A DNA stretch of 16,168 bases. Origin: B73-G16 sp964611295. GTDB taxonomy: Bacteria; Desulfobacterota; B13-G15. The stretch is from assembly GCA_964611295.1 (NCBI GenBank), contig CAZSWV010000018.1, positions 1-16,168 of the forward strand, given 5' to 3'. This document shows, piece after piece, positions 1 to 8,423 of this stretch. A program made the translations under genes and the position numbers. The notes under the pieces were generated by a model. The model was not told the origin of the DNA and did not search any database. It saw nothing but the letters and a program-made list of their open reading frames with translations. How positions within the stretch are numbered: position 1 is the stretch's first letter; every line of letters begins with the position of its first letter.

Positions 1-50
1 TTTTCTTGGTACGAAGCATGTGTCTTTTATCACAAAGGACGGGGCAAGGC

Positions 51-407
51 ATGCTCGATCAATACATTGGAATAGCTATGATGATGGGGCTTGCGGCCTT
101 CTTTGCGTCCTTTACGCTCCTCCTTTCCCACCTTTTGGGTCCGAGGAGGGAGACCAAGGAGAAGTTGGCCCCATATGAGTGCGGTGTCATCACCATAGGG
201 CCTACCCATGAGACCATACCGGTTAAGTACTACATAGTGGCCATGCTCTTTTTGGTCTTCGACCTCGAAGTGGTCTACCTTTACCCTTGGGCTACGGCCT
301 TTAAGGTCGTGGGGGCTTTTGGCTTTTTGGAGATGCTGGTGTTTGTCTTTGTGCTCCTTTTGGGGTTGATCTATGTTTGGAAGAAGGGGGCGCTTGAATG
401 GGAATAG
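51..407 (+). CDS. nuoA: NADH-quinone oxidoreductase subunit A (complex I)
   Basis: Small membrane subunit of complex I, at the junction of the membrane and connecting arms near the quinone site. The 118-residue product has the usual family length and three hydrophobic helices (about residues 6-29, 58-80 and 88-110). The family hallmarks are visible: YECG at 42-45 in the first loop and FDLEVVYLYPW at 70-80 with the conserved acidic pair D71/E73. The ATG at 51 is chosen because AAAGGA lies about 11 bases upstream and the protein then begins like other NuoA proteins. A TTG at position 6 would add 15 non-hydrophobic residues without support. The last 10 bases overlap nuoB, which suggests translational coupling. 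It is the first gene of the run in this window; any promoter is probably to the left of position 1. Confidence 0.95.
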   Translation: MLDQYIGIAMMMGLAAFFASFTLLLSHLLGPRRETKEKLAPYECGVITIGPTHETIPVKYYIVAMLFLVFDLEVVYLYPWATAFKVVGAFGFLEMLVFVFVLLLGLIYVWKKGALEWE

Positions 408-877
408 AGTCGAGGATCCCAGAGGGGATATTGCTTACAAGCCTTGAAGCCATCGTGAACTGGGCGAGGAAGAACTCCATATGGCCAGTGACCTTTGGGC
501 TTGCTTGTTGTGCCCTTGAGATGATGGTCACGAGTTCCTCTGCTTTGGACATAGCTAGGTTCGGTGCCGAGGTCTTCAGGCCTTCTCCGAGGCAGGCTGA
601 CCTTATGATCGTAGCGGGTACCGTGACCAAGAAAATGGCCTACATGGTCAAGAGGATCTACGAGCAGATGCCTGAGCCCAAGTGGGTCATAGCCTACGGG
701 ACCTGTGCCTCCTCAGGGGGGATTTTCAGGACTTATAACGTGGTGCAAGGGGTAGATAAGATCGTGCCGGTTGACGTCTACGTCCCCGGATGTCCACCGC
801 GGCCTGAGGCACTCCTCGATGCTTTGATGGAACTCCAAAGGAAGATCCAAAGGGAAAGGTTCAAGGATCGCCTTTAA
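398..877 (+). CDS. nuoB: NADH-quinone oxidoreductase subunit B (complex I, N2 cluster)
   Basis: PSST-type subunit that carries cluster N2, the last iron-sulfur centre before quinone. The 159-residue protein shows the N2 ligands: the tandem pair C37-C38 in FGLACCALEMM, C103 in YGTCASSGG and C132 in VPGCPPRPEAL. The tandem cysteine is the family signature. The ATG at 398 lies inside the end of nuoA, with AAGGGGG at 384-390 as ribosome binding site. The protein is compact because it lacks the N-terminal extension of some homologues. The next gene, nuoCD, starts 24 bases after the stop. NuoB sits between NuoCD and NuoH, so electrons entering from any input module through NuoI must pass this protein. 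Confidence 0.97.
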   Translation: MGIESRIPEGILLTSLEAIVNWARKNSIWPVTFGLACCALEMMVTSSSALDIARFGAEVFRPSPRQADLMIVAGTVTKKMAYMVKRIYEQMPEPKWVIAYGTCASSGGIFRTYNVVQGVDKIVPVDVYVPGCPPRPEALLDALMELQRKIQRERFKDRL

Positions 878-901
878 GGGGTCCTTTTGGGGAGATCTCA
901 T

Positions 902-2599
902 ATGTGGGACCTTAACGCTGCTGAGGTTCTGAAGGCCAAGTTCCCAGAAGCAATAATAGGGGTTGAGGAGTCGCGGGGGGAAATATCCGTTAGGGTGAAA
1001 GCTCCGGAACTTCTCAAGGTATGCCAATTCCTCAAAGAAGACCCAACGATGAAGTTCGACATGTTGGTGGATCTCTGCGGCGTCGATTATCCGGAAAGGG
1101 AAGATAGGTTTGAGGTCGTTTACCTCCTGCACTCCATGGAAAGGAACCGTCGTTTGAGGCTTAAGGTAGCGCTACGGGAAGGAGAGAGGGTACCTTCTGT
1201 ACAAGGCGTTTGGAAGGCGGCCAATTGGCTTGAAAGGGAAGCATATGACATGTTCGGGATCCGCTTTGAGGGTCATCCCGATCTTAGGCGGATACTGACG
1301 TGGGATGGCTTTGAGGGGCATCCCTTGAGGAAGGATTATCCCGTGGAAGGGCCTGAGGAGTTCAGGCTGCCGGAAGAACCTCCGGACTGGAAACCCCCTT
1401 CTTGGTTCCTCGGGCAGGAAGGGGAAGGCCGTTACATGATAGTAAACATGGGTCCTCAGCATCCCTCAACCCATGGGGTCCTCAGGGTGGTTCTTAAACT
1501 TGAAGGGGAACAGATCGTCGACGCCCTTCCGGTGATCGGGCACCTCCACCGCGGGGTGGAAAAACTCGCTGAGACGATGACCTATCATAAAGCCCAGACC
1601 CTAACTGACAGGCTGGACTACACAGCAGCCTTTTCCAACAACCTGGCTTACATGCTGACGGTGGAGAAGCTCTTTGGGGTTGAACCCCCTAAGAGGGCCC
1701 AGTACATAAGGGTCATGCTGGCCGAGTTCTCACGTCTTGCCTCTCATCTCCTCTGGCTTGCGACCCACGCCCTCGACATAGGTGCCATGACCGTCTTCTT
1801 TTACGCCTTCAGGGAGAGGGAGACGGTCCTTGAGATAGTGGAGGAGATAAGCGGCGCGAGGCTTACCCCCAGCTTCCTCAGGATAGGGGGTGTAGCCAAG
1901 GACTTACCCCAAGGTATAGAAGAGAGGATAGAGCAGTTCCTCGACGAGTTACCTTCTAGGATTAAGGAGTACGAGGACCTTCTGAGCAAGAACGTCATTT
2001 GGCTCAGGAGGACCAAGGGCATCGGGGTCCTCAGGGCCGAAGACGCCATAAATTACGGGGTTACAGGGCCGGTCCTCAGGGGTTCTGGGGTGAAGTGGGA
2101 TGTGAGGAAGGCCTTCCCCTATTCGAGCTATGAGGAGTTTGACTTCGAGGTACCGGTGGGGGAAAGCGGTGATACCTACGATCGGTACCTTGTAAGGCTT
2201 GAGGAGATGAGGCAATCTGCCAGGATCATCAGGCAGGCCTTGAAGAAGATCCGGGAGACTGAACCAGGTAATATCCTCATAAGGGATCCTTATCTCAGCC
2301 CTCCGCCAAAAGAGGAGGTCATGAGGAAGCCCCATGCCTTAATGAGGCATTTCAAGTTCTTCTCCGAGGGTCCATCTCCTGCCCCAGGGGAGGCCTATAT
2401 GAGCGTAGAAGGACCGAAGGGGGAATTGGGTTGGTATCTAGTAAGCGATGGAAGCCCTAAGCCATACCGTTTCAGGGTAAGGCCGCCTTGTTTCTTGAAC
2501 CTTCAAGCCCTTCCGGAGATGGTGAAGGGGCATCTTGTGGCCGACATAGTGGCGGTGATCGGAAGCGTGGATATAGTGCTCGGGGAAATTGACAGATAG
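902..2599 (+). CDS. nuoCD: NADH-quinone oxidoreductase subunit C/D fusion (complex I)
   Basis: Fused 30-kDa and 49-kDa subunits of the hydrophilic arm, 565 residues. The NuoC part covers about residues 1-170 and contains the 30-kDa signature at 109-132 (WLEREAYDMFGI then GHPDLRRIL). A proline-rich linker leads to NuoD, which begins near M179 with MGPQHPSTHG at 183-192. NuoD continues with IGHLHRGVEKLAE, and RLDY places Y240 at the position of the conserved quinone-contacting tyrosine; H191 matches the partner histidine. The end, DIVLGEIDR, is typical of NuoD. The nickel-binding CxxC pairs of related [NiFe] hydrogenase large subunits are absent, so this is a quinone enzyme. The ATG at 902 follows GGGGAGA (889-895); a TTG at 887 is less likely. 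The same C-D fusion is known in E. coli and relatives. Confidence 0.96.
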   Translation: MWDLNAAEVLKAKFPEAIIGVEESRGEISVRVKAPELLKVCQFLKEDPTMKFDMLVDLCGVDYPEREDRFEVVYLLHSMERNRRLRLKVALREGERVPSVQGVWKAANWLEREAYDMFGIRFEGHPDLRRILTWDGFEGHPLRKDYPVEGPEEFRLPEEPPDWKPPSWFLGQEGEGRYMIVNMGPQHPSTHGVLRVVLKLEGEQIVDALPVIGHLHRGVEKLAETMTYHKAQTLTDRLDYTAAFSNNLAYMLTVEKLFGVEPPKRAQYIRVMLAEFSRLASHLLWLATHALDIGAMTVFFYAFRERETVLEIVEEISGARLTPSFLRIGGVAKDLPQGIEERIEQFLDELPSRIKEYEDLLSKNVIWLRRTKGIGVLRAEDAINYGVTGPVLRGSGVKWDVRKAFPYSSYEEFDFEVPVGESGDTYDRYLVRLEEMRQSARIIRQALKKIRETEPGNILIRDPYLSPPPKEEVMRKPHALMRHFKFFSEGPSPAPGEAYMSVEGPKGELGWYLVSDGSPKPYRFRVRPPCFLNLQALPEMVKGHLVADIVAVIGSVDIVLGEIDR

Positions 2600-2615
2600 G
2601 TGGGGGTAGGCTGGG

Positions 2616-3611
2616 ATGGAGTTCGTATATTTCCTGATCGAAACCTTAGTTAAGGTGGTCGTAGTCTTTGCGGTGGTGCTCCTCTCAGTGGCTTATATGA
2701 CCCTGGCCGAAAGAAAGGTCCTCGGACACATCCAAGTGAGGTATGGGCCAAACCGGGTAGGTCCCTTCGGATTGCTCCAGCCGATTGCCGACGGTTTGAA
2801 GGCCCTTTTCAAAGAAGAGGTGATACCAGAGAAGGCCGATAAGGTCGTTTACGTGATTGCCCCCATGATCCCCATGATCTGTGCCCTTTCCATCTTTTCA
2901 GTCATCCCCTTTGGGGAAAGCGTTAAGGTCTTGGGGAGGGAGGTAAAGTTATGCATAGCTGAGGTGGACATAGGGCTGCTTTTCGTATTTGCCATGGCCT
3001 CTTTGGGGGAATATGGGATAGTGCTTGGGGGGTGGTCTTCCTATAACAAATACGGGCTTATGGGGGCCTTGAGGGCTGCTGCCCAGATGGTCAGCTATGA
3101 GCTGGCCTTAGGGCTTACGGTCTTGGGGGTCCTCATGGTCTCCGGGACCTTGAACCTTGTGGAGATCGTAAGGCAGCAAATAGAAGGTCACTGGTTCATC
3201 CTCTATCAGCCCTTTGCCTTTGTGTTGTTTTTGATCTGTATGTTTGCCGAGATAAACCGTACGCCTTTCGACATGCCGGAGGCAGAATCAGAGCTTGCTT
3301 GTGGCTTCAACATTGAGTATTCGGCTATGAAGTTCGCCATGTTCTTCATGGCGGAGTACACGCATCTTCTTGCGGCATGCTCCCTTGCTACGGTCCTATT
3401 CCTCGGCGGTTGGGATGGTCCGTGGCTGCCACCTGGGCTTTCGTGGATTTGGTTCGTGTTGAAGGTGGCGGTTTTGGCCTTCTTCTGCATATGGGTCAGG
3501 GGGACGTATCCCAGGCTTCGTTACGATCAGATCATGAAGTTCGGGTGGAAGGTTTTGATACCCTTGGCCTTGGCCAACGTCTTCTTTACGGGTTTGTTTA
3601 TGTCCCTTTGA
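2616..3611 (+). CDS. nuoH: NADH-quinone oxidoreductase subunit H (complex I)
   Basis: Membrane subunit that forms much of the quinone chamber and links the redox arm to the proton pumps. The 331-residue protein has about eight hydrophobic helices. Signatures seen are AERK at 31-34, RYGPNRVGP at 42-50, ADGLK at 58-62, and AEINRTPFDMPEAESE at 211-226 followed by an EYS..F..FF.AEY stretch. The ATG at 2616 follows GGGGGTAGG (2602-2610). It starts 17 bases after nuoCD. In most bacteria nuoE, nuoF and nuoG would lie in exactly this gap, but here the genes are directly adjacent. nuoI follows 12 bases downstream. Confidence 0.97.
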   Translation: MEFVYFLIETLVKVVVVFAVVLLSVAYMTLAERKVLGHIQVRYGPNRVGPFGLLQPIADGLKALFKEEVIPEKADKVVYVIAPMIPMICALSIFSVIPFGESVKVLGREVKLCIAEVDIGLLFVFAMASLGEYGIVLGGWSSYNKYGLMGALRAAAQMVSYELALGLTVLGVLMVSGTLNLVEIVRQQIEGHWFILYQPFAFVLFLICMFAEINRTPFDMPEAESELACGFNIEYSAMKFAMFFMAEYTHLLAACSLATVLFLGGWDGPWLPPGLSWIWFVLKVAVLAFFCIWVRGTYPRLRYDQIMKFGWKVLIPLALANVFFTGLFMSL

Positions 3612-3623
3612 GGGAGAGGGGAG

Positions 3624-4049
3624 ATGATCCTTCCGTTGATAAAAGGACTTGGGGTAACCCTAAAGCGGTTCTTTTCAAGACCTGTAACCGTCCAGTATCC
3701 GGAAGAAAGAAGGCCTGTTTCTGCAAGGTGGAGGGGCATCCATTACTTCGAACCAAAAGAGGACGGTGACACGAAATGTCTGGCTTGTGGGCTATGCGTT
3801 GCGGTTTGTCCTCCGCGGGCCATAAGGCTTGTGGCCATAGAGAGGGATGACGGCCAGAGGTATCCCCAGGTATACGAGATCGACGCTGTGAGGTGCATAT
3901 ATTGTGGCTTTTGTGAAGAGGCCTGTCCTGTCGATGCCGTAAAGCTGTCTAGGATTTACGATGTAGTAGGACGTAGCCGAAAGGGATTGGTCTGGGACAA
4001 AGAGGTGCTTTTGAAGAGGGGGGCCTCTTTGAAGGAGGTTAAGGGATGA
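3624..4049 (+). CDS. nuoI: NADH-quinone oxidoreductase subunit I (complex I, N6a/N6b ferredoxin)
   Basis: Ferredoxin-like TYKY subunit that passes electrons from the input module to NuoB. The 141-residue protein has two complete CxxCxxCxxxCP motifs, at C52/C55/C58/C62 and C91/C94/C97/C101, for two [4Fe-4S] clusters (N6a and N6b). An amphipathic N-terminus (residues 1-20) fits its usual membrane-surface anchor. The ATG at 3624 follows GGGAGAGGGG. The stop overlaps the nuoJ start as ATGA. Because NuoEFG are missing from this operon, this subunit is the natural docking point for whatever replaces them; the formate dehydrogenase encoded at the operon end is the best candidate. Confidence 0.96.
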   Translation: MILPLIKGLGVTLKRFFSRPVTVQYPEERRPVSARWRGIHYFEPKEDGDTKCLACGLCVAVCPPRAIRLVAIERDDGQRYPQVYEIDAVRCIYCGFCEEACPVDAVKLSRIYDVVGRSRKGLVWDKEVLLKRGASLKEVKG

Positions 4050-4564
4050 TCTTACATTGGTTGGTCTTCCTTGTAGCTGCCCTTTTTTCGGTGTTTTCAG
4101 CTCTGATGATGATAACGAGGCGTAACCCTATCCATTCGGCCCTTTGGCTTATAGGGAACTTTATCTCTGTGGCTGTGCTTTACCTTTTGCTCCACAGGGA
4201 ATTCATAGCCATAGCGCAAGTCCTCATTTATGCAGGCGCCATAATGATGCTTGTGGTCTTTACGATCATGTTGATAAGTGTGGAGGAAACCAAAAAGGTC
4301 TCTTTGCTGAGGTTCGGGGCAGGGACCGTCATAGGTGTGGTACTTACGGTGTTGTTCCTCGGTTTCCTCTTAAGTGGGATCATAGGAGGAGGTGTAGCTG
4401 GGGTCCCGGGTGAGCTTACCCCTGAAAGGATAAAAGAGGTAGGGCCTTTCAGGGTTGTAGGGCTTATGCTCATGGGTGAGTACCTTTTGCCCTTTGAACT
4501 CGCTTCGGTTGTCTTGCTTGTGGGGATAATAGGGGCTGTGATATTGGCAAAGAAGGAGAGGTGA
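4046..4564 (+). CDS. nuoJ: NADH-quinone oxidoreductase subunit J (complex I)
   Basis: Five-helix membrane subunit next to NuoA, NuoH and NuoK, part of the coupling route. The 172-residue protein carries the conserved third-helix segment EFIAIAQVLIYAGAIMMLVV, and an N-terminus with RRNPIHSALW. The start ATG (4046) overlaps the nuoI stop in an ATGA junction and is preceded by GAAGGAGG at 4031-4038. Length and hydrophobic pattern match the family. nuoK begins one base after its stop, which suggests tight translational coupling. Confidence 0.95.
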   Translation: MILHWLVFLVAALFSVFSALMMITRRNPIHSALWLIGNFISVAVLYLLLHREFIAIAQVLIYAGAIMMLVVFTIMLISVEETKKVSLLRFGAGTVIGVVLTVLFLGFLLSGIIGGGVAGVPGELTPERIKEVGPFRVVGLMLMGEYLLPFELASVVLLVGIIGAVILAKKER

Positions 4565-4565
4565 G

Positions 4566-4868
4566 ATGGTGCCTTTGAGCCTTTACATGTTGGTCGGTGC
4601 CCTGTTGTTTGCCATAGGTATAATCGGTGTGCTCATCAGGAGGGATGCCATTGTCATATTCATGTGTATAGAACTGATGCTTTCTGCTGTTGGGATCACG
4701 CTTGTGGCTGCTTCAAGGTATTACCATGGGATGGACGGGGTGGTAATGGCCTTTATGGCCATGACAGTAGCTGCTTCAGAGGCAGCCATTGGGCTTGCCA
4801 TATTTGTATTGCTCCATAGGACTTATAAAGGCGTAAGGGTAGACGAGATCAACCTCCTTAAGGGGTAA
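4566..4868 (+). CDS. nuoK: NADH-quinone oxidoreductase subunit K (complex I)
   Basis: Three-helix MrpC-like membrane subunit of 100 residues, the standard family length. The two conserved intramembrane glutamates needed for coupling are present, E36 (CIELMLSAVG) and E72 (AASEAAIGLAI), at the same numbers as in E. coli. The ATG at 4566 follows AGAAGGAGAG at 4551-4560 and lies one base after the nuoJ stop. nuoL follows after 3 bases. Confidence 0.96.
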   Translation: MVPLSLYMLVGALLFAIGIIGVLIRRDAIVIFMCIELMLSAVGITLVAASRYYHGMDGVVMAFMAMTVAASEAAIGLAIFVLLHRTYKGVRVDEINLLKG

Positions 4869-4871
4869 GAG

Positions 4872-6836
4872 ATGGTCCAGTACGTATGGCTCATCCCCTT
4901 TTTCCCGGCTTTAGGGTTTTTGATCAACGGGCTTCTGAGCAGGTGGCTTAACCTTAGAAAGGGTTTTGTGGCTTGGGTGGCCTGTTCCGCTTTGGGGCTC
5001 TCCTTTTTGGTTTCGCTGCTTGTTTTCTTCGACCTTTTGGGGCTTCCACCTGAAGCGAGGGTAAGCATCAGCGACAAGGTCCTTTTTGACTGGATCGTTT
5101 CAGGGGATCTACGGGTGACCTTCGGCTACAAGGTGGACCCCCTTTCGGTGGTTATGGCCCTTGTGGTTACAGGCGTGAGCTTTCTCATACACGTGTACTC
5201 TGTGGGCTATATGCACGACGACCCTGGTTTCACCAGGTACTTTGCCTATTTGAACCTTTTCGTCTTCATGATGCTTAACCTCGTACTGGCCAACAATTTC
5301 CTGTTGATGTTCCTTGGTTGGGAGGGGGTGGGGCTTTGTAGCTATCTGCTCATAGGCTTTTGGTTTGACAGGGATCCCCCTGCTAATGCAGGCCTTAAGG
5401 CCTTTGTAGTCAACCGGGTAGGTGACTTCGGGTTTTTGATAGGGCTCTTCCTCATTTATACGCTCCTTGGGAGCCTTAACTTCGACGAGGTCTTTTCAAA
5501 GGCCGACAATTTGACCACGGCCCAGGCCACCTTGATCACCTTGATGCTCTTTATAGGTGCGACGGGCAAGTCGGCACAGCTGCCGCTTTACGTCTGGCTC
5601 CCTGACGCCATGGAAGGTCCTACACCGGTAAGCTCCTTGATACACGCGGCGACTATGGTAACAGCAGGCGTCTATATGGTGGCCAGGTGCCACGTGCTTT
5701 ACGAACTTGCCCCCCTTAGCATGGCGGTAGTTGCCACAGTTGGGGCCCTTACGGCCATCTTTGCCGCGTCCATGGCGCTTGTGCAAGTGGACTTCAAACG
5801 GATCCTGGCTTATTCCACCATAAGCCAGTTGGGATACATGTTTTTGGGCGTGGGAGTAGGGGCTTACAGTGCGGGGATCTTCCACTTGATGACCCATGCC
5901 TTTTTCAAGGCCCTGTTGTTCCTTGCTGCCGGGAGCGTCATGCACGCCTTATCAGGGGAGCTGGACATAAGGAAGATGGGGGGCTTAAGGGAGAAGATGC
6001 CCGTTACCTTTTGGACCTTTTTGCTTGCGGCCCTTGCCATCGCTGGGATCCCTGGGTTCTCTGGCTTTTTCTCGAAGGACGAAATCCTTTGGAACGCCTT
6101 CTCGAGTCCCAAGGGGCACTGGGTCCTCTGGCTAATAGGGCTCATAACGGCCTCTATGACGGCCTTTTACATGTTCAGGCTTTGTTTCATGGCCTTTTTC
6201 GGCTCCTTCAGGGGCGGTCATGAGCTTTGGCATCACGCCCACGAGTCACCGAGGATCATGACCGTTCCCATGGTGGTCCTTGCTGTCCTTTCGGTGATAG
6301 GGGGCTATGTCGGCATCCCCCATGTCCTTGGCGGGCACAATTACTTCCATGAGTTCCTGGAACCCGTGTTCGGCCAAGCCCCAAAGGGTGAGGTGTCCCA
6401 CACCTTGGCCAAATTGGCCTGGGCTGCAGAAGGAGAGGGACCGATCCAAGGAGAAGCGGCCCTTGAACTCTTGTTGATGGCCGTTTCGGTAGCGGCTGCC
6501 CTTTTGGGGATCTTTATAGCCTGGAACCTCTACCTAAAAAGGCCAGAAGTGCCAGAAAGGCTAAAGGAGCGATACCCTAATGCCTACAAGGTCCTCTGGA
6601 ACAAGTACTACGTAGATGAGATTTACGGGGCCTTGTTCGTGAAAGGGACCCAGAGGTTTGGGACCATGCTTTGGCACGAATTCGACGAGGCCGTCGTTGA
6701 CAGGACCGTGAATTTGATAGCGTGGCTGATGAAAGCTATGGGTACCCTTTTGAGGCCGGTTCAGACGGGTTTTGTTAGGGATTACCTGCTTGGGATCCTT
6801 ATCGGGACGATAATCGTCATGCTTTTCCTGCTGTAG
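4872..6836 (+). CDS. nuoL: NADH-quinone oxidoreductase subunit L (complex I proton pump)
   Basis: Distal antiporter-like proton-pumping subunit, 654 residues. The core shows GWEGVGLCSYLLIG with E151 in the position of the essential channel glutamate, and GATGKSAQLPLYVWLPDAM with the channel lysine K233. HAATMVTAGVYM and HAFFKALLFLAAGS helices follow. The length allows the C-terminal long lateral helix and final anchor typical of NuoL; the last residues (about 636-654) are strongly hydrophobic. The ATG at 4872 lies 3 bases after nuoK with AAGGGG upstream. The intact channel residues indicate a working pump rather than a degenerate Mrp relative. Confidence 0.96.
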   Translation: MVQYVWLIPFFPALGFLINGLLSRWLNLRKGFVAWVACSALGLSFLVSLLVFFDLLGLPPEARVSISDKVLFDWIVSGDLRVTFGYKVDPLSVVMALVVTGVSFLIHVYSVGYMHDDPGFTRYFAYLNLFVFMMLNLVLANNFLLMFLGWEGVGLCSYLLIGFWFDRDPPANAGLKAFVVNRVGDFGFLIGLFLIYTLLGSLNFDEVFSKADNLTTAQATLITLMLFIGATGKSAQLPLYVWLPDAMEGPTPVSSLIHAATMVTAGVYMVARCHVLYELAPLSMAVVATVGALTAIFAASMALVQVDFKRILAYSTISQLGYMFLGVGVGAYSAGIFHLMTHAFFKALLFLAAGSVMHALSGELDIRKMGGLREKMPVTFWTFLLAALAIAGIPGFSGFFSKDEILWNAFSSPKGHWVLWLIGLITASMTAFYMFRLCFMAFFGSFRGGHELWHHAHESPRIMTVPMVVLAVLSVIGGYVGIPHVLGGHNYFHEFLEPVFGQAPKGEVSHTLAKLAWAAEGEGPIQGEAALELLLMAVSVAAALLGIFIAWNLYLKRPEVPERLKERYPNAYKVLWNKYYVDEIYGALFVKGTQRFGTMLWHEFDEAVVDRTVNLIAWLMKAMGTLLRPVQTGFVRDYLLGILIGTIIVMLFLL

Positions 6837-6848
6837 GGAGAGGTCGAG

Positions 6849-8423
6849 ATGGAAGGGCTGTTTTACATTCCTTGGCTTAGCTTATTGATCTTCTTGCCCC
6901 TTGTTGGAGCTGTTTTACTCCTCTTCGTCCCCAGGGAGCGTGAGGACTGGATAAAAGGGTTTACCCTCGGGGTGACGCTCTTTGAGTTCTTGATCTCCCT
7001 TGTGGTCTTTTTGAAGTTCGAGGACACACGGCCTGGGATGCAGTTTGTGGAGAAGGTCCCCTGGATACCCGAATGGGGGGCCCAATACTTCGTAGGGATC
7101 GATGGCATAAGCCTTCTGCTTGTAGTCCTTACCACCTACTTGATGGTCCTTTCCATCCTGAGTTCCTGGTCTTCGGTGCAAAAGGGACTGAAGGAGTACA
7201 TGGTGGCCTTCCTGCTGTTGGAGACAGGGATGATAGGGACCTTTTGCGCCCTTGATCTATTGCTCTTTTACCTCTTTTGGGAATTCACCCTAATACCCAT
7301 GTACTTGATCATAGGGGTGTGGGGAGGGCCGAGGAGGGTTTATGCGGCTATAAAGTTCTTCCTCTATACCATGGCAGGAAGCGTTTTGATGTTGGTCGCC
7401 ATCCTCGTCCTTTACTTTACCCATGCAAAGGTCACAGGTACCCATACCTTTGACCTATTTGCCCTCTATGGGACACAGCTTCGGCCCGAGGTCGAGATCT
7501 TGCTCTTTTCAGCCTTTGCCCTTGCCTTCGCCATAAAGGTACCCATGTTCCCCTTCCATACGTGGTTGCCTGATGCCCATGTGGAGGCCCCTACTGCTGG
7601 TTCGGTGATCCTTGCAGGGATCCTCCTCAAAATGGGGACGTATGGTTTTCTGCGTTTCGCGATACCCCTATTCCCGTATGCTGCTTATAAGGCTATTCCG
7701 GTTATCTCCATATTAGCCCTGATAGGGATCATCTATGGGGCCTTGGTCTCCATGATGCAAGAGGACCTAAAGAAGCTTGTCGCCTTTTCAAGCGTGAGCC
7801 ACTTGGGCTTTGTGATGCTTGGGATGTTTGCCTTTACCGTCCAGGGGGTACAGGGGAGCGTCTACCAGATGTTGAACCACGGAGTATCTACTGGGGCCCT
7901 CTTTATCTTGGTGGGGATGATATATGAAAGGCGGCATACCAGGTTGATAAAGGAGTTTGGCGGACTTGCCAAGGTAATGCCGGTTTATGCCACCTTTTTG
8001 GTGATCGTGGCCCTTTCCTCAATAGGACTTCCTGGCACAAACGGATTTGTCGGGGAGTTCACCATATTGCTGGGCACTTTCAAGGCCCACCCCTCCTATG
8101 CGGTCCTTGCCGCCACAGGGGTTATCTTCGGCGCAGGGTATATGCTCTGGATGTTGCGAAGGGTAGTGTTTGGCCCTTTGCACAACGTCTTGAACGAGGG
8201 TTTAAAGGATTTGGATGCCAGGGAGGTCCTCACGCTTATACCGATCGTTGTGATGATCTTTTGGATGGGGCTTTTCCCTAAGACCTTTTTCAAAAAGATG
8301 GACCTTGCAGTTGAAGGCTATTTAAGGGATATAAAGGCTCGCCAAGAAGCCTTGCTCAGGCAATACGAGGGACTCCGTCCAGTAACCTTTGAGGGAGTAA
8401 GGGATGAAGCCCATAAGGATTGA
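6849..8423 (+). CDS. nuoM: NADH-quinone oxidoreductase subunit M (complex I proton pump)
   Basis: Second antiporter-like subunit, 524 residues with many hydrophobic helices. Channel residues are visible: E145 in FWEFTLIPMYLIIG and K230 in FAIKVPMFPFHTWLPDAH, which correspond to the essential E144 and K234 of E. coli NuoM. The HVEAPTAGSVILAGILLKMG and MLNHGVSTGALFILVG stretches are characteristic of NuoM and separate it from NuoL and NuoN. The ATG at 6849 follows GGGAGAGG, 12 bases after nuoL. The 3' end overlaps nuoN by 20 bases. Confidence 0.96.
   Translation: MEGLFYIPWLSLLIFLPLVGAVLLLFVPREREDWIKGFTLGVTLFEFLISLVVFLKFEDTRPGMQFVEKVPWIPEWGAQYFVGIDGISLLLVVLTTYLMVLSILSSWSSVQKGLKEYMVAFLLLETGMIGTFCALDLLLFYLFWEFTLIPMYLIIGVWGGPRRVYAAIKFFLYTMAGSVLMLVAILVLYFTHAKVTGTHTFDLFALYGTQLRPEVEILLFSAFALAFAIKVPMFPFHTWLPDAHVEAPTAGSVILAGILLKMGTYGFLRFAIPLFPYAAYKAIPVISILALIGIIYGALVSMMQEDLKKLVAFSSVSHLGFVMLGMFAFTVQGVQGSVYQMLNHGVSTGALFILVGMIYERRHTRLIKEFGGLAKVMPVYATFLVIVALSSIGLPGTNGFVGEFTILLGTFKAHPSYAVLAATGVIFGAGYMLWMLRRVVFGPLHNVLNEGLKDLDAREVLTLIPIVVMIFWMGLFPKTFFKKMDLAVEGYLRDIKARQEALLRQYEGLRPVTFEGVRDEAHKD

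Noticed and set aside
1..40. Promoter upstream of nuoA (TTGGTA at 6-11, TATCAC at 28-33)
   Set aside because: The -10 match is poor and transcription would start almost on the ribosome binding site; the true promoter is more likely left of the window.
6..50. TTG start at position 6 extending NuoA by 15 residues
   Set aside because: The ATG at 51 gives the normal family length and start and has a ribosome binding site; the extension is not hydrophobic or conserved-looking.
713..1132. Minus-strand open frame across the nuoB/nuoCD junction
   Set aside because: It overlaps conserved coding sequence of both genes, has no protein-family signature and lies against the direction of the operon.
902..2599. 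NuoCD as a membrane-bound [NiFe] hydrogenase large subunit, making the operon a formate hydrogenlyase
   Set aside because: Both nickel-binding CxxC pairs are absent, and the sequence has the NuoD forms HPSTHG and DIVLGEIDR.
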